In this document: in pieces, positions 45,821 to 56,459 of the stretch | How the letters are laid out: each line of letters starts with the position of its first letter | How positions within the stretch are numbered: position 1 is the stretch's first letter | From: Ancistrus triradiatus | Taxonomy: Eukaryota > Chordata > Actinopteri > Siluriformes > Loricariidae | Length of the DNA: 64,000 bases | NCBI GenBank assembly: GCA_025084515.1 | Contig: JAJAGP010000015.1 | Location: 62,001 to 126,000 of the forward strand | Reading direction: 5' to 3' | Notes under the pieces: generated by a model | The model's input: only the letters and a program-made list of their open reading frames with translations | The model's database searches: none | What the model was told of the DNA's origin: nothing | Translations under genes and position numbers: made by a program

Positions 45821-47457
45821 CTTTTACGTTTAGTTGCCAATCCCCCATACTGAAAAAATCATCATTGTTTAAACAGTGGGTTTTTAAACATAGTGTACAC
45901 TTATCAGACCCAATAACCTGTACACTCACTCAGTTACAGAGCCAGTATTGAACCAACAGCACCATGTGGACAAACAATTATGAGGGACAAGAGAACGATG
46001 AACACATTGGGATGGAATTAAAGTACAAACAGTTTCTGCCTGTACAGTGACAAGAAAGGGAGTGTAAATATGGCATATCAGTGCCAGTTTCTTGCTCAAA
46101 CCAGCTCACTGATTGGTTACAGTCAAAAACGCTCTGCACATATCGGAAAAATCACACTTAACAGATCTGCGCAAGATCAAAAGACGCTAGTGTTGAGAAG
46201 GAAGAATGACTCATAACTAGCTGATCTCAATTACTGGTATAGTCAACATTCACCTAATTAACATGTTGCAAGCAACATGTTCCAAGTCGATTTGCCGAAG
46301 TAAATGAGTTAATGACGACAGTGGTGCTTGAAAGCTTCTGAACAGAATTTTAAATATTTTTGCATAAATGTGACATGATCAGATTTTCACACACTTCCTG
46401 AGAATAGATACAGAGTTAAACTACTGAGACAGAACGATTATACTTGATCTTTTATTTATTGTGGAAAATGAACAGAAAATAGACCTATATGACGATCAGA
46501 AAATATTAGGACCATTTTACTGGGGCTTGTGCCCAAACGCTTGAACGAATTTCAGTCTTTTGGTTTTTCACATGCAGTAATGGACATACACAAATGTTTA
46601 AAATAAGTCAGGGACGCTGCAGGCAAGGTAATGATAGCTCATACCTATATGTTTTGACTAGCCACTTGTAACCATATAACCTACCAAAAGTACTTATTAG
46701 ACCATTAAAGGTGTTTCATTAAACTAGCATCAGTTACAATAGCACAAACAAGATTAATTCAAAAAAGTGTTCCCTTTTTCCTCATTTCTCATCCGTGGCA
46801 GTGTAACACTCACTTTAGTGTGAAATCACTTAATCTATTTAATGTAAATCTATTTACCAGGATTAGTTTCATGCACAGTTCACTGCGCCCCTCTAAAATT
46901 GGTGTTTTGTACAACAAGTACTCTAGAAACGCCCCTGGAAAATATATTTCTGAAGAACAGTTTAAGTAGTGTAAGTTTCCAGTAATGAGTAAGGAGAATT
47001 CGGTCAGTGATGAAGTGTAATATGAGGGAGTGCGGATGCTCATGACCGCCAGCAGTTCAGCAGAGCAGCCTCCATGGCATAGCATCTTCAATTCTATTGG
47101 ATGACCCTATGTACTACCAGACTCATAAGTAACAAGCACAAAACTACTGTATATAATAGAAACACTGGAAGATATCTGTAAGTGGAACCACATTTCTCTT
47201 TGTGATACAGGAACACTAAACGGGCCCTTGACAGCAGGCTGTGTAGCTGGCGACGCCCAATCCTACATTCTTTTCTGCGACTTTTTTGACCGCATTATTC
47301 AATCCTATCACAGCTACAAGGTGGCCAGTCACGTTACACAACACAGTGACTTCAACTATGACAACCTAAAGGTGAGTGCTGGCTTCATTAAGATATTCAT
47401 GTGAGGATTCATTTCAATACCATTGTGGAGTTGGACACCCTGTGTGTGTGTGTGTGT

Positions 47458-47494
<37 letters not shown>

Positions 47495-49442
47495 GGAGGT
47501 GATAAATTTGACCGAGCGTATGCCCTGAGCTGTGAGGTCAGTGCGTCCCGCTGCATAGAGGACTACAGCTTCCCCACACACTGCAGTAGAGGGGAGAGAA
47601 GGAGTCTCCTCACACTGGCCAAAAAAGGTACTGCACTAATGACCGTTTTCTTTTAAAGCAGATTGTGAGTCCAGCTCCAGAACTATGCCCAAAGGTCTAT
47701 TTAAAGGAATAATCCAGTGTCTTTTAAACTGATCGATATCAACCATCTGTAGTGTATGGGTGATTAGCACAACTGTATCTTTGACGTGCTTCATTGTACT
47801 GAGGAAATAATGAAAACCTACAGCTCTGTTAAAATTATGAGACCATCACGGATTTTCTAATAACCAAGATATCTACATGTATGGAAGCATTCCATCCAGT
47901 ATCTGATGAATTCCAACTCAGACACACCTCATTCCACTTAGTAAGGAACTGATTAGGTGAACATCTGAAATTGTGTGGTCCTTAAAACAGAGAACATAAT
48001 TTCAGGATTCAGCACCATCCACAGGTCACAAACTCACAGATATTAATTTTAATGAAGATGATGCATGACTACAGTGTGTGGTTTGTGGTGAAGTGTTGCC
48101 AAAGGGATGCCTCACGCCTTCCACACTGCTACAACATCTGCAAACTCAACATTCAGCTTTGTAAAATCAGCATCCCATTGTGTATTTTTCATTACAATTT
48201 GATTAGATTACTGATATAGACTGAGTTACTTGTGTACACTAGATTTGTTGAGGAGGGTGAAATCAACGAGTATTTGTTTGTCTGTTGTCCTCGGGTTGAT
48301 ATGTGAGCTTACAATTTACTGGAAATGTGCTGGTATTCACAGTCATTACAACAGGAGTGTTTTCCAAAAAACTTCACAGTGACATTAAAAAAACTTTCCT
48401 CTTCAAATCATCAGTCTGTTTTTTCAACCCACATACCTACTCAATGTAACGGACAATTTTTGACTCCTGTTAAAAAAAGAGACTTAGTGCTTCATTCTAG
48501 TCTCAACCATCTTATGCTTGTGAACGTATGAACAAGGTTTCTGAGATTTCTGAGGTTTCTGAGTTGTTGGCACTCATCAGCCTGGAAAAGATTACAAAAC
48601 CATCTATAAAGAGTTTGGACTCCATCAATCCACAATCAGGAAGATTGTGTACAAATGGAGGAAATTCAAAACCATTATTACTCTCCAGAGGAGTAGTGTG
48701 GTTGCCGTATTGGATCATAGTGGTGAAGATGGAGCTGAGCCACAAAGCAAAATTTAGAGATCGATCTATGTCCCCACCCTCACTTATGGTCATGAGCTTT
48801 GGATAATGACTGAAAGAACAAGACTGCGGATACAAGCTTTCTCCGGGGGGTTGCTAGGCATACTCTCCATGATCAGGTGAGGAGCTCAGCAATCTAGAAC
48901 CGCTACCATCGTGTTGAGAGGAGCCAGTAGAGGTGGTTCAAGCATCTCATAAGTATCCTTCTGAAAACCTCCCACCGTAAATATATCAGGCATGACCAAC
49001 TGGGAGGAGACCCTGGGGTAGGCTCAGGACCAGCTGGAGGGATTATTATCTTCCAGTTGGCCTGGGAACAGCTGGGGATCCCCAAGCTTCTTTGCTTGCC
49101 CTGCTGTCACCGTGACCCTGAAATGGATACACGGAAAAGAAGATGAAGATGATGATGTTTTAAATGAGAAGCGTTATGTCTGGTGACACTTAAACACTGC
49201 ATTCCAGCACAAGAACCTTATCCCATCTTTGAAATGTGGTATCACAGTTTGGGCCTGTTTTGCTTTATGTGATTCAGGACATTAATGATGAAGCAGTGAA
49301 TTCTGGACTATACCAGCAAATACTAAAGGAAAATGTCAGCACATTAGTTTGTGAACTGAATCTTAAAATAACTTGGGTCATCCAGCAAGACAACAAAGGC
49401 ATGCAGCCAAAGAGACAGATAGAAACAAAGATAGACAGACAG

Positions 49443-49490
<48 letters not shown>

Positions 49491-52400
49491 TTTTGATACA
49501 AAATCAAGAAAGAAATTTGATTTTAATTTAAAAAAAGAATCACCAGAGAGCTCTGCCATTGCTGACTTTTTTTTGAAGGGCATGGTCCAGGCACCTCAGG
49601 GTCCATACTCTCTTCTGAAGGCTTTGTCTCCATATTCTCTCTAGCTTTACACTATAGAGATACATTATGAAAACTTATTTATTGTATTTGAGTTTCTGTT
49701 TCCTCCCATTAACAAAGCTTAGCTTGATGCTGCCCAATGCTTAAAATCTCTGGTGAGTACCTAGATAGAGCACAGAACCTATTACACAATCTGCCGCTAG
49801 ATGTCGCTGTTGGTCTAGATGTCACTGCATCTCAGTAACACCGGTTGACTAACAGCTCAGTAAAGTTTAAAAAAATAAAATCTTAATGTATTTGATTCAC
49901 AGCTGGTATCATATCAAAGCCCCAGTACTGAAAAAAATGAATAATACTATGTGTATCATGACACCCTTAGTAGATAGGTAGATAAAGTGTTTGTGAAGGG
50001 GCAAGGTCACAAAGTGTGCGAAGAAAATATCCCCACGCCCTTATACCACCACCAGCCTGAACCATTGATACAAGATAGGATGGATCCATGGTGTACATCA
50101 GTGACCCATTTGTAAATAAGCTTTAAGGCATTCAGGAGGTTCCCATCTTTATTTTTTTCAGAGAAATATGTTAAAAATATTGTCCAAGATAAGTTGACAC
50201 ACATGCAGTAGATATGCAATGCAATAATGCTTTACTATGGTTGGTTTTGCAGCTCTGGACCGACTTGGTGAGGAGCTTCCAGGCAAGCTTTATTCTATGG
50301 ATGAGCTGAACAAAGAAACAGAAAGCAAAGGGCTTATCATGGATACCCCACCCCCCACGTTAATGAAGACCGGCGTGGCCCGTGATTGGCCTGATTCACG
50401 GGCTCTGTGGTAAAATCACATTTTGAACACTAATTATATCCTGGCTGTTCAGTTACGTTTAGTTGTATATGCAGTTTTAGTTGTTGACATGGGAAACCGT
50501 CATGATAAAGAAACTCTTCTTGACCACAAGTCCTTATGTGTCTAACAGGATAAGTCAGGATGGCACCCTGGCAGTTTGGGTTAACATGGAGGATCACCTA
50601 AAACTGGTGTCTTCCAGAAGCGATGCCAATCTCCAGGAGGCCTTTGCATCCATTTGCATTAATCTATTAAAGGTGAGCCTCCATGAGTCTACCTTTGCTC
50701 TAATAGTGTGACATTCTTAACTGATATTGCATGAAAAGTTTGTTCATCATCCATTATATTTTTCAGCTGGAGGAAATATATACAAAGCTGAGACACCCAT
50801 TTATCTGGAAACCTCACCTGGGCTGGGTGGTGAGCTCACCTGCAGAGGTTGGCACTGGGCTAAAGGCCAGTGTCATGGTTATGCTGGAACATCTGCCAAA
50901 ACACAAACGTCTGGATGACATCCTGGACAGATTGCGGCTTTGCATGGAGGAAACTAGTATGTAACAAGCTCTTTAGATATCCTGATGTATCCTTTAGATA
51001 TCCTTGCAGGAATTTATTTATTTACACCACTTCTTATTTAGAGGGGCACAGGTGGCAATTTGCTGGCCTACCATTGTGGTGATTCGGGTTTGAGTCCCAG
51101 AATTGCTTTCTCCCCAGGTCAGGCACTGTACAGGCACATTACTGACCTCAGCAACACTTTGCAAGCCATGAAAGATGGATGGTGCACTGTTCAGTATGTG
51201 TGAATTACCACTGACAAGGATAAAAGGGGGGTAAAGGATAAAAACAGGGAAGAAACAAGGCAGGAATTACTACAAACTGTCTAATTATAACTGATGAGGA
51301 GATGTCCTAAACATTTAGGCCAAAACTGATCTGCAGATCATTAGAAAGTTTCTTTCTCTCTAATGATACCAGGTGATTGCTCCACTGAATGCCTCATGAA
51401 GGAGGAGGGTCACTCATATTTTGGGGGTATTTTACCTACAGCAAATATGCTGAAGCTTTAAAGTAGGTGTCACCGAATATAGAGCATTTCTTAAATACCA
51501 CGTTAAATTTTGTGCTTTATGTACATGCAGAACAAAACACTGGCACGTATACATTCCAGAATAATGACTTTATGGAGCATCGGGCAAAATCTACAAAGGA
51601 CTGGGTTAAGGAGCATGGTGGAACAATGGGACACACTTTGCCAAGTAGCAAAATCAAAAGAAAAACCTTATTCCTGTGGAAAACTTGGACATTACAGCCA
51701 GTGAAACACTGACACAGGCAACAAGTCAAGTCAAGTCAGATTGATTTATATAGCACTTTTTACAATGGAGCATTGTCTCAAAGAAACTTTACAATTTTAT
51801 ATTATATGCTAATATCTACAGCCAATCCCAAATTGAGCAAGCCTAGGGCGACAGTGGAAAGGAAAAACTCCCTAAGCGTTATGACGAAGAAACCCTGTGA
51901 GGACCAAGACTCAAAAAGGGACCCAACCTCTTTGGGCGGCATAGATGATAAATCTAAGTATGAAACTAATGTATCGAAACTATTAATCTTAGAGTGATAG
52001 GTCAAATAAAATGTAAAATATGCACAACGGCATTATGTAGTCTGATACATAGAGTCACACCAGGATCCTGAGTCTAAGCAGGACAGTCCTTGGCAGCACT
52101 TTGTCCTCAGCCAACCGGAAGAGAGAGAGAGATACTGCCCTCTGGTGTGGCCCGAGTATGGTAGGACTGGAGCCGATGAAGGAAACAGCCTGAGTGAACC
52201 CGAAGTGGATGAACCTCATGTTTGGGACCAGAACCGGCACAGGAACACAGCTCGGCCAGGAAACAGGAAATGTAATTAGTTATTCAGAAAGAGCAAAATG
52301 TCTATTAACAATCATTATTACTACTAGTATAGCATGAGACCCCGGCAGCATTAGCTATAGCAGCATAGCTAGAAAGAGGAGAACCGGGAGGTAACACAGT

Positions 52401-55261
52401 CAAGAGGGATCACATGAGACATCAGCAACCCCACGGGAGGCAGAAGACAGCAACCCAATGTCTCTGATCACCATAAGACTCTTTGACTATGAACCCCCAG
52501 CTCTGCCCTTAGTGTAAGGCAAGGATGCACAAGTCAAGATCACGAGGACCGACATGACTCCAGACGCCGGCCCCAGTGACCCAAGCCATACATCTCGGTC
52601 TAAATCTAGTCAAAAGCCTGAGCGAATAAGTATGTCTTTAGCCTAGACTTAGAAATTTGGAGAGTGTCTGAGTCTCGAACTAAAGTGGGAAGTTTATTCC
52701 ATAGTTGGGGGGCCATGTATGAGAAAGCCTTTCCCCCTGCTGTGACTTTTTTAATTCTAGGAACTAAAAGAAGTCCTGCACCCTGCGAATGAAGTAGACC
52801 TGCTGGATTATAAGACTCTAAGAGTTCACTCAGATAATGTGGGGCCAGGCCATGTAGAGCTTTATATGTTATAAGAAGTATTTTGTAATCAATGCGGAAT
52901 TTAACTGGTAACCAGTGTAGTGATGATAGAACAGGAGTGATATGATCAAATTTTCTAGTTCGAGTTAGCACTTGAGTGGCTCCATTCTGAACTAATTGGA
53001 GATTATTCATAGATTTACTAGAGCATCCAGTAAGTAAGGCGTTACAGTAATCCAACCTTGAGGTTATAAATGCATAAACCAGTTTCTCCGCATCATTAAA
53101 AGAGAGGATATTTCTTAGTTTAGCATTATTATGTAACTGAAAGAAAGGAATACGAGTGATGTTGCTAATGTGCGCATCAAAGGCGAGATCTGAATCAAAT
53201 GTGACACCTAAGTTTTTTACAGACGGACTGGACAATACTGGACAGCCATCTAGATTTAGAACAGATGTAGCCAACCTGTGTCTCACAGCCTTGAGTCCCA
53301 CTAATAGAACCTCAGTTTTATCTGAGTTAAGTAAGAGAAAGTTATAAGACATCCAATTTTTTATTTTCTTTACACAGTCCTCAATTTTGCTGATTGTAAG
53401 GCAATAGCCCTTAGTAAACTAAACTAATGCCATGTTTACGAATAACTGAGCCTAGTGGCAGCATGTACAGAAAGAATAAAAGCAGGCCAAGCACTGACCC
53501 CTGAGGCACACCATACTGCACTTTTGACAGCTTAGACCTTAGATTATTTACACGAACAAACTGATACCGGTCAGTCAAGTAGGATATAAACCAAGAAAGT
53601 GCCAATCCCTTAACACTAACAGTATTTTCTAGTCTGTTTAGTAAAACATTGTGATCTATAGTGTGCAATGCTGCACTTAAATCTAACAGAACAAGAAAAG
53701 AAACACATCCATTTTCTGAGGACATTAATAAATCATTTAGTACCCTAATTAATGCTGTTTCAGTGCTATGATGGGGCCTGAAGCCAGACTGAAATGTTTC
53801 ATAAATACCATTACTTTGGCGGTAACTGAAGAGCTGCTGATAGACGGCTTTTTCTAAGATTTTGGAGAGAAAAGGTAGATTTGAAATTGGTCTATAATTA
53901 GATATCACACAAGGGTCAAGATTGGCTTTTTAATCAGTGGTTTGATAATGGCAGTCTTAAAGGATTTGGGCACATAACCAAACGTAAGGGATGAATTAAA
54001 AATAACTAACAGTGGCTCTATAATACTAGGTATTACTTATTTGAGTAAACATGTAGGAATTGGACCTAATAAACACATGATGACTTAGACAAGCTGATCA
54101 GTGCGGATAGTTCAGTATTAGTAATTGGAGTAAGATTTTAGTCTTGATTTATAGCTAATTAAACAGGTGTCTTCACTAGTGCAGCATCTGGAAGGTTGCT
54201 GAATGAGCTTCGAGTTTTATGCCTCATGTTTTCTATCTTACCATTACAGAAAGTCTTTTAAAATTACACAGAACGTGAGAATCACTTTCTGTAGGGTTTT
54301 CTGTTAATTTGGAGACTGTAGTAAAGAGAAATCTAGGATTATTCTTATTTTTCTCTATGACTGAGGAAAAATATGCAGCTTTTAGCTTTAGTGAGGGCAA
54401 CAAATCCTTGCTCAATTATACACCTAGTTTGGGAAGAATCGACAGAATTGGTGCTGCTATTATGGCAAGGGGAGGTCTAGCCAAGAATGAGGGAAAAAGT
54501 GTAACTTTTTTCCCTGCTTGTGTTCTCATAATGGGTTATCTAAGCAATAATACATGAAAGGGAGTACAACTTCGATCGTAGGCACGAGCAGAAGCTGTAC
54601 CAAAACTGATCTCAGTGTCGTTGCTCTTCATTAAGAGTGCAGAATTTTGATTTACTGTACTGATTTTGTTTCTCTGCCTTTCAGCACATCCAAATCCTTA
54701 AGGGCTGGTCATTAGCAGCTTCATCTTCCAAATTTAAATCAAAACATTTTCAAAGCCAATAGATTTTATAAACTCATTATTGATTTCAGCAGTCTGTTAT
54801 TAGAATGATAACATTGCTTCTTTGTTATGTCTGACATCATTACTAGGTCATAGTAATACTTGAAGAGCTTCGGTCAGAGTGCAATTATGATGCAATACTG
54901 GCACTCCTAGAACGTCTCCCAGCCAATCAAATTGCAACTGTCTTGTAATTATACAGTATTTAATCACATTAGAAACAGTGGAAACACAAAGTCAGGTAGT
55001 ACAAGACTATTTAGAACTTTTACCATACAGACTAGAGAATGTGGTTAGGCACCTAAAGATCATTTATAGATAAAAACTGCTGTGTCCTCTCTTTGTGCAG
55101 ACTCACCGGGAATGTACAAAATAAGTAACCTACAGACCATTGGCCTCACAGAAGTGGAGTTTACACAGCTAGTGGTGGATGGTGTAAAGCTTCTCATCAG
55201 AATTGAGAAGAGACTGGAGGATGATGCGGGTATTGATGACCTGGTGCCCGCACAGAAGTAG
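44344..55261 (+). CDS. creatine kinase family protein, predicted pseudoenzyme, 7 coding exons, 367 aa
   Basis: Exons: 44344-44521, 47211-47371, 47495-47627, 50253-50409, 50549-50672, 50767-50956, 55101-55261; 1104 nt, in frame to TAG. The ATG lies 21 nt after an acceptor at 44322, the usual cytosolic CK layout (non-coding exon 1; not located here). Family signatures include PTHCSRGERRS, GVARDWPDSRALW, EVGTGL and a tail ending DDLVPAQK, against LMPAQK in CKB. Normal CKs are 381 aa and transfer phosphate between ATP and creatine. Here key residues differ (CKB numbering): C283 is S275; R130 and R132 are E127 and S129; R236 is K228; R292 is K284; R341 is T327; E231 is M223; H191 is not conserved. 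The mobile loop carrying R320 (RGTGG region) is missing between exons 6 and 7. E232 (E224) is kept. The reading frame is intact, so this is not a decayed pseudogene. Family assignment is near certain; loss of catalysis is inferred from residues. Confidence 0.9.
44528..45302. mobile_element. MITE abutting the exon 1 donor of the creatine-kinase-like gene
   Basis: Left part GTGTGGAAAAAGTACTCAAA with ACTCAAGTAAAAATACTACT; right part AAGTAAAAGTAAGATTTAAA to AGTTACTTTCCACCTCTGC. This is a known teleost MITE design with inverted GGTGGAAAGTA-type ends. The left end begins about 6 bases into the intron. A related fragment is at 58200-58330. Confidence 0.65.
45472..45663. repeat. palindromic (TTA)n/(TAA)n repeat with unique inverted flanks
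   Basis: TATAGCATTTTAAATTATT at the left is the inverse of AATAATTAAAATGCTATA at the right. Between them (TTA)n switches to (TAA)n, with matching TTGTTG / CAACAA interruptions. Confidence 0.75.
45670..45719. repeat. (ATA)n microsatellite
   Basis: About 16 AAT units, immediately after the palindrome. Confidence 0.9.
45787..45819. repeat. (GT)n microsatellite
   Basis: About 16 GT units in the first coding intron of the creatine-kinase-like gene. Confidence 0.9.
46320..46475 (+). mobile_element. Tc1-like family A left-end fragment
   Basis: CAGTGGTGCTTGAAAGCTTC, then GATCAGATTTTCACACACTT and TACTTGATCTTTTATTTATT, matching the left terminal region of family A; no transposase follows. Confidence 0.75.
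46499..46937 (+). mobile_element. hAT-like MITE copy
   Basis: Opposite orientation to 22935-23507: GTAATGATAGCTCATACCTA, ACCTACCAAAAGTAC and CTAGAAACGCCCCTGG at the right end. Confidence 0.6.
47441..47494 (+). promoter_or_regulatory. (TG)n tract forming the 3' splice site of exon 3
   Basis: Twenty-six or so TG/GT units run directly into the acceptor TAG at 47492-47494, with no pyrimidine tract. The intron is only 123 nt (47372-47494). Confidence 0.85.
48072..48161 (+). pseudogene. BED-type zinc finger fragment of a hAT-derived gene
   Basis: In frame the stretch reads QCVVCGEVLPKGCLTPSTLL then QHLQTQH, giving C-x2-C and H-x4-H as in ZBED/SCAND3-like proteins derived from hAT transposases. 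The frame does not continue into a recognisable RNase-H domain. Lies in the third coding intron of the creatine-kinase-like gene. Confidence 0.55.
48528..49400 (+). mobile_element. Tc1-like family A remnant split by another element
   Basis: The left part (48560-48710) keeps AAGATTACAAAACCATCTAT and GGAAGATTGTGTACAAATGG. The right part (49165-49400) keeps GAGAAGCGTTATGTCTGG, TTCCAGCACAAGAACCTTAT and CAGCAAGACAAC. About 440 foreign bases lie between. Confidence 0.8.
48715..49150 (+). mobile_element. non-LTR retrotransposon 3' fragment nested in Tc1
   Basis: Encodes a decayed RT tail (KMELSHKAKFRDRSMSPPSL, then GHELW-like sequence) and the well-known teleost LINE tail: GAGGAGCCAGTAGAGGTGGT, GACCAACTGGGAGGAGACCC, TGGCCTGGGAACAGCTGGGG. 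Stops interrupt it. Confidence 0.75.
49443..49491. repeat. (GATA)n microsatellite
   Basis: About 12 GATA units. Confidence 0.95.
49985..50100 (-). mobile_element. Tc1-like family E fragment (reverse)
   Basis: AAGTGTGCGAAGAAAATATC, ACCACCACCAGCCTGAACCA and TGATACAAGATAGGATGGAT match the reverse strand of the family E transposase region. Confidence 0.7.
51724..54480 (-). mobile_element. L2-clade LINE with broken reverse transcriptase
   Basis: The minus strand encodes an RT: NYRPISNLPFLSKILEKAVY, GFRPHHSTETALIRVLNDLL, LDLSAALHTIDHNVLL and VQYGVPQGSVLG (53411-53908). A C-terminal part follows (52606-53352: RLDYCNALLTGCSS, SSLHWLPVKFRIDYKILLIT). An upstream piece at 54233-54415 reads EKNKNNPRFLFTTVSKL. 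The YADD active-site motif between the two frames is lost and a stop follows GISLVY, so it is inactive. The 3' end (51724) carries AAGTCAAGTCAGATTGATTT. Lies in the last intron of the creatine-kinase-like gene. Confidence 0.92.
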
Positions 55262-55351
55262 AGCAGAGAGTCCAGCTAAAGGACAAAACAAGCTTGTTTT
55301 TACACACATACTAAAATCATATTTTCATTATGTCTTCTAACAGAAAGCATT

Positions 55352-55357
55352 AATAAA
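55352..55357 (+). promoter_or_regulatory. candidate polyadenylation signal of the creatine-kinase-like gene
   Basis: AATAAA lies about 90 nt after the TAG stop and is followed by a T-rich stretch near 55375, the usual arrangement for a short 3' UTR. Confidence 0.6.
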
Positions 55358-55379
55358 GTTGCCCATTGTTAATATACTT

Positions 55380-56458
55380 TTAATTTTTTGACTTTGTTGC
55401 CAGTGTGTCCATTGTTTACCTGTTCATGTATGGACTGATTAAAACACATTATTTAGAATTTATTGACTTAAGCTTTGTCTTTTCTAATTATCTTAATTGT
55501 GGATATATATTTTATAAAACTCCAAGCCACCATTTTTGGTAAAGAAAACATGATTTTGGGCGCAGTGACCAAACGTAACTGAAAACCGAAACAGAAACAA
55601 TTTCTTGATGCATGCTCAGTAATCTAGGTAAGTAAATCCCAGAAAGTTTACCCAGGCCAAGTTTAATCATCATTACAATAACATTAAGCATTTTGAGGAC
55701 ACAATGCTAAATAACATGGCACTCTTTCGTTCATTTGATTTGAATATGGCACTGTTGAACAGATTACATATTTTCTCTGAAAAAAAGGATTTTTAGAGAA
55801 ATGAAAGTATTTACTGGCGTTGTTTCAGTCAACTTCGTAACACAATTACCTCCCCCTCTCCCCATAAAATAATGGTTTGACCCAGAGCAGTTGAAAGAGA
55901 GCATTGGCTTGGTTGTTGGTGAGTTTTTCTCGCTATTAGAGCAATTATTTATTATTTTATACAGATATGGGCTTTTTCTGTCTATTACATTTTCAACACA
56001 AATTTCATAGTCAACAAAGTTTTATATAAGAATGTGTTTCTGTGGCTAGGAAGTACAAACATATCTAAATTGTGAAACGCCATGCGGTGCGATGATATCA
56101 TAATTACCCTAACAAACAGATACGCACAAAATCCTCAAGCCATCACATTCACATTTCCTCATGTAACGCGGTTATATTTATGTTACAAGACTGAATGTAT
56201 GTGACATCTTTGCAGTAATGTGTTTCATTTAGTATATTTGGTAATGAGTTATGAACGTGAATGTTTGGTGTTAGTAGTAGGTAGGACTCAGTTGTTGTGT
56301 GCGAGTATAGCTGCTTGTGAATATGATTTCTTGTAGCTTATATATGAAGGCTTTAGCAACTCTTAAGTCAAATATCTACTGATATTCAGATTGTAATAAT
56401 CTGTTCAACACTGTGCTTATAAACGTACCCTGTTGTATGTATGTATGTATGTCTGTAT
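55380..56458. other. 3' flank of the creatine-kinase-like gene, nothing recognised
   Basis: AT-rich, with no coding sequence. A short TGTA-rich run at 56434-56458 abuts the next Tc1 copy. Confidence 0.4.
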
Positions 56459-56459
56459 A

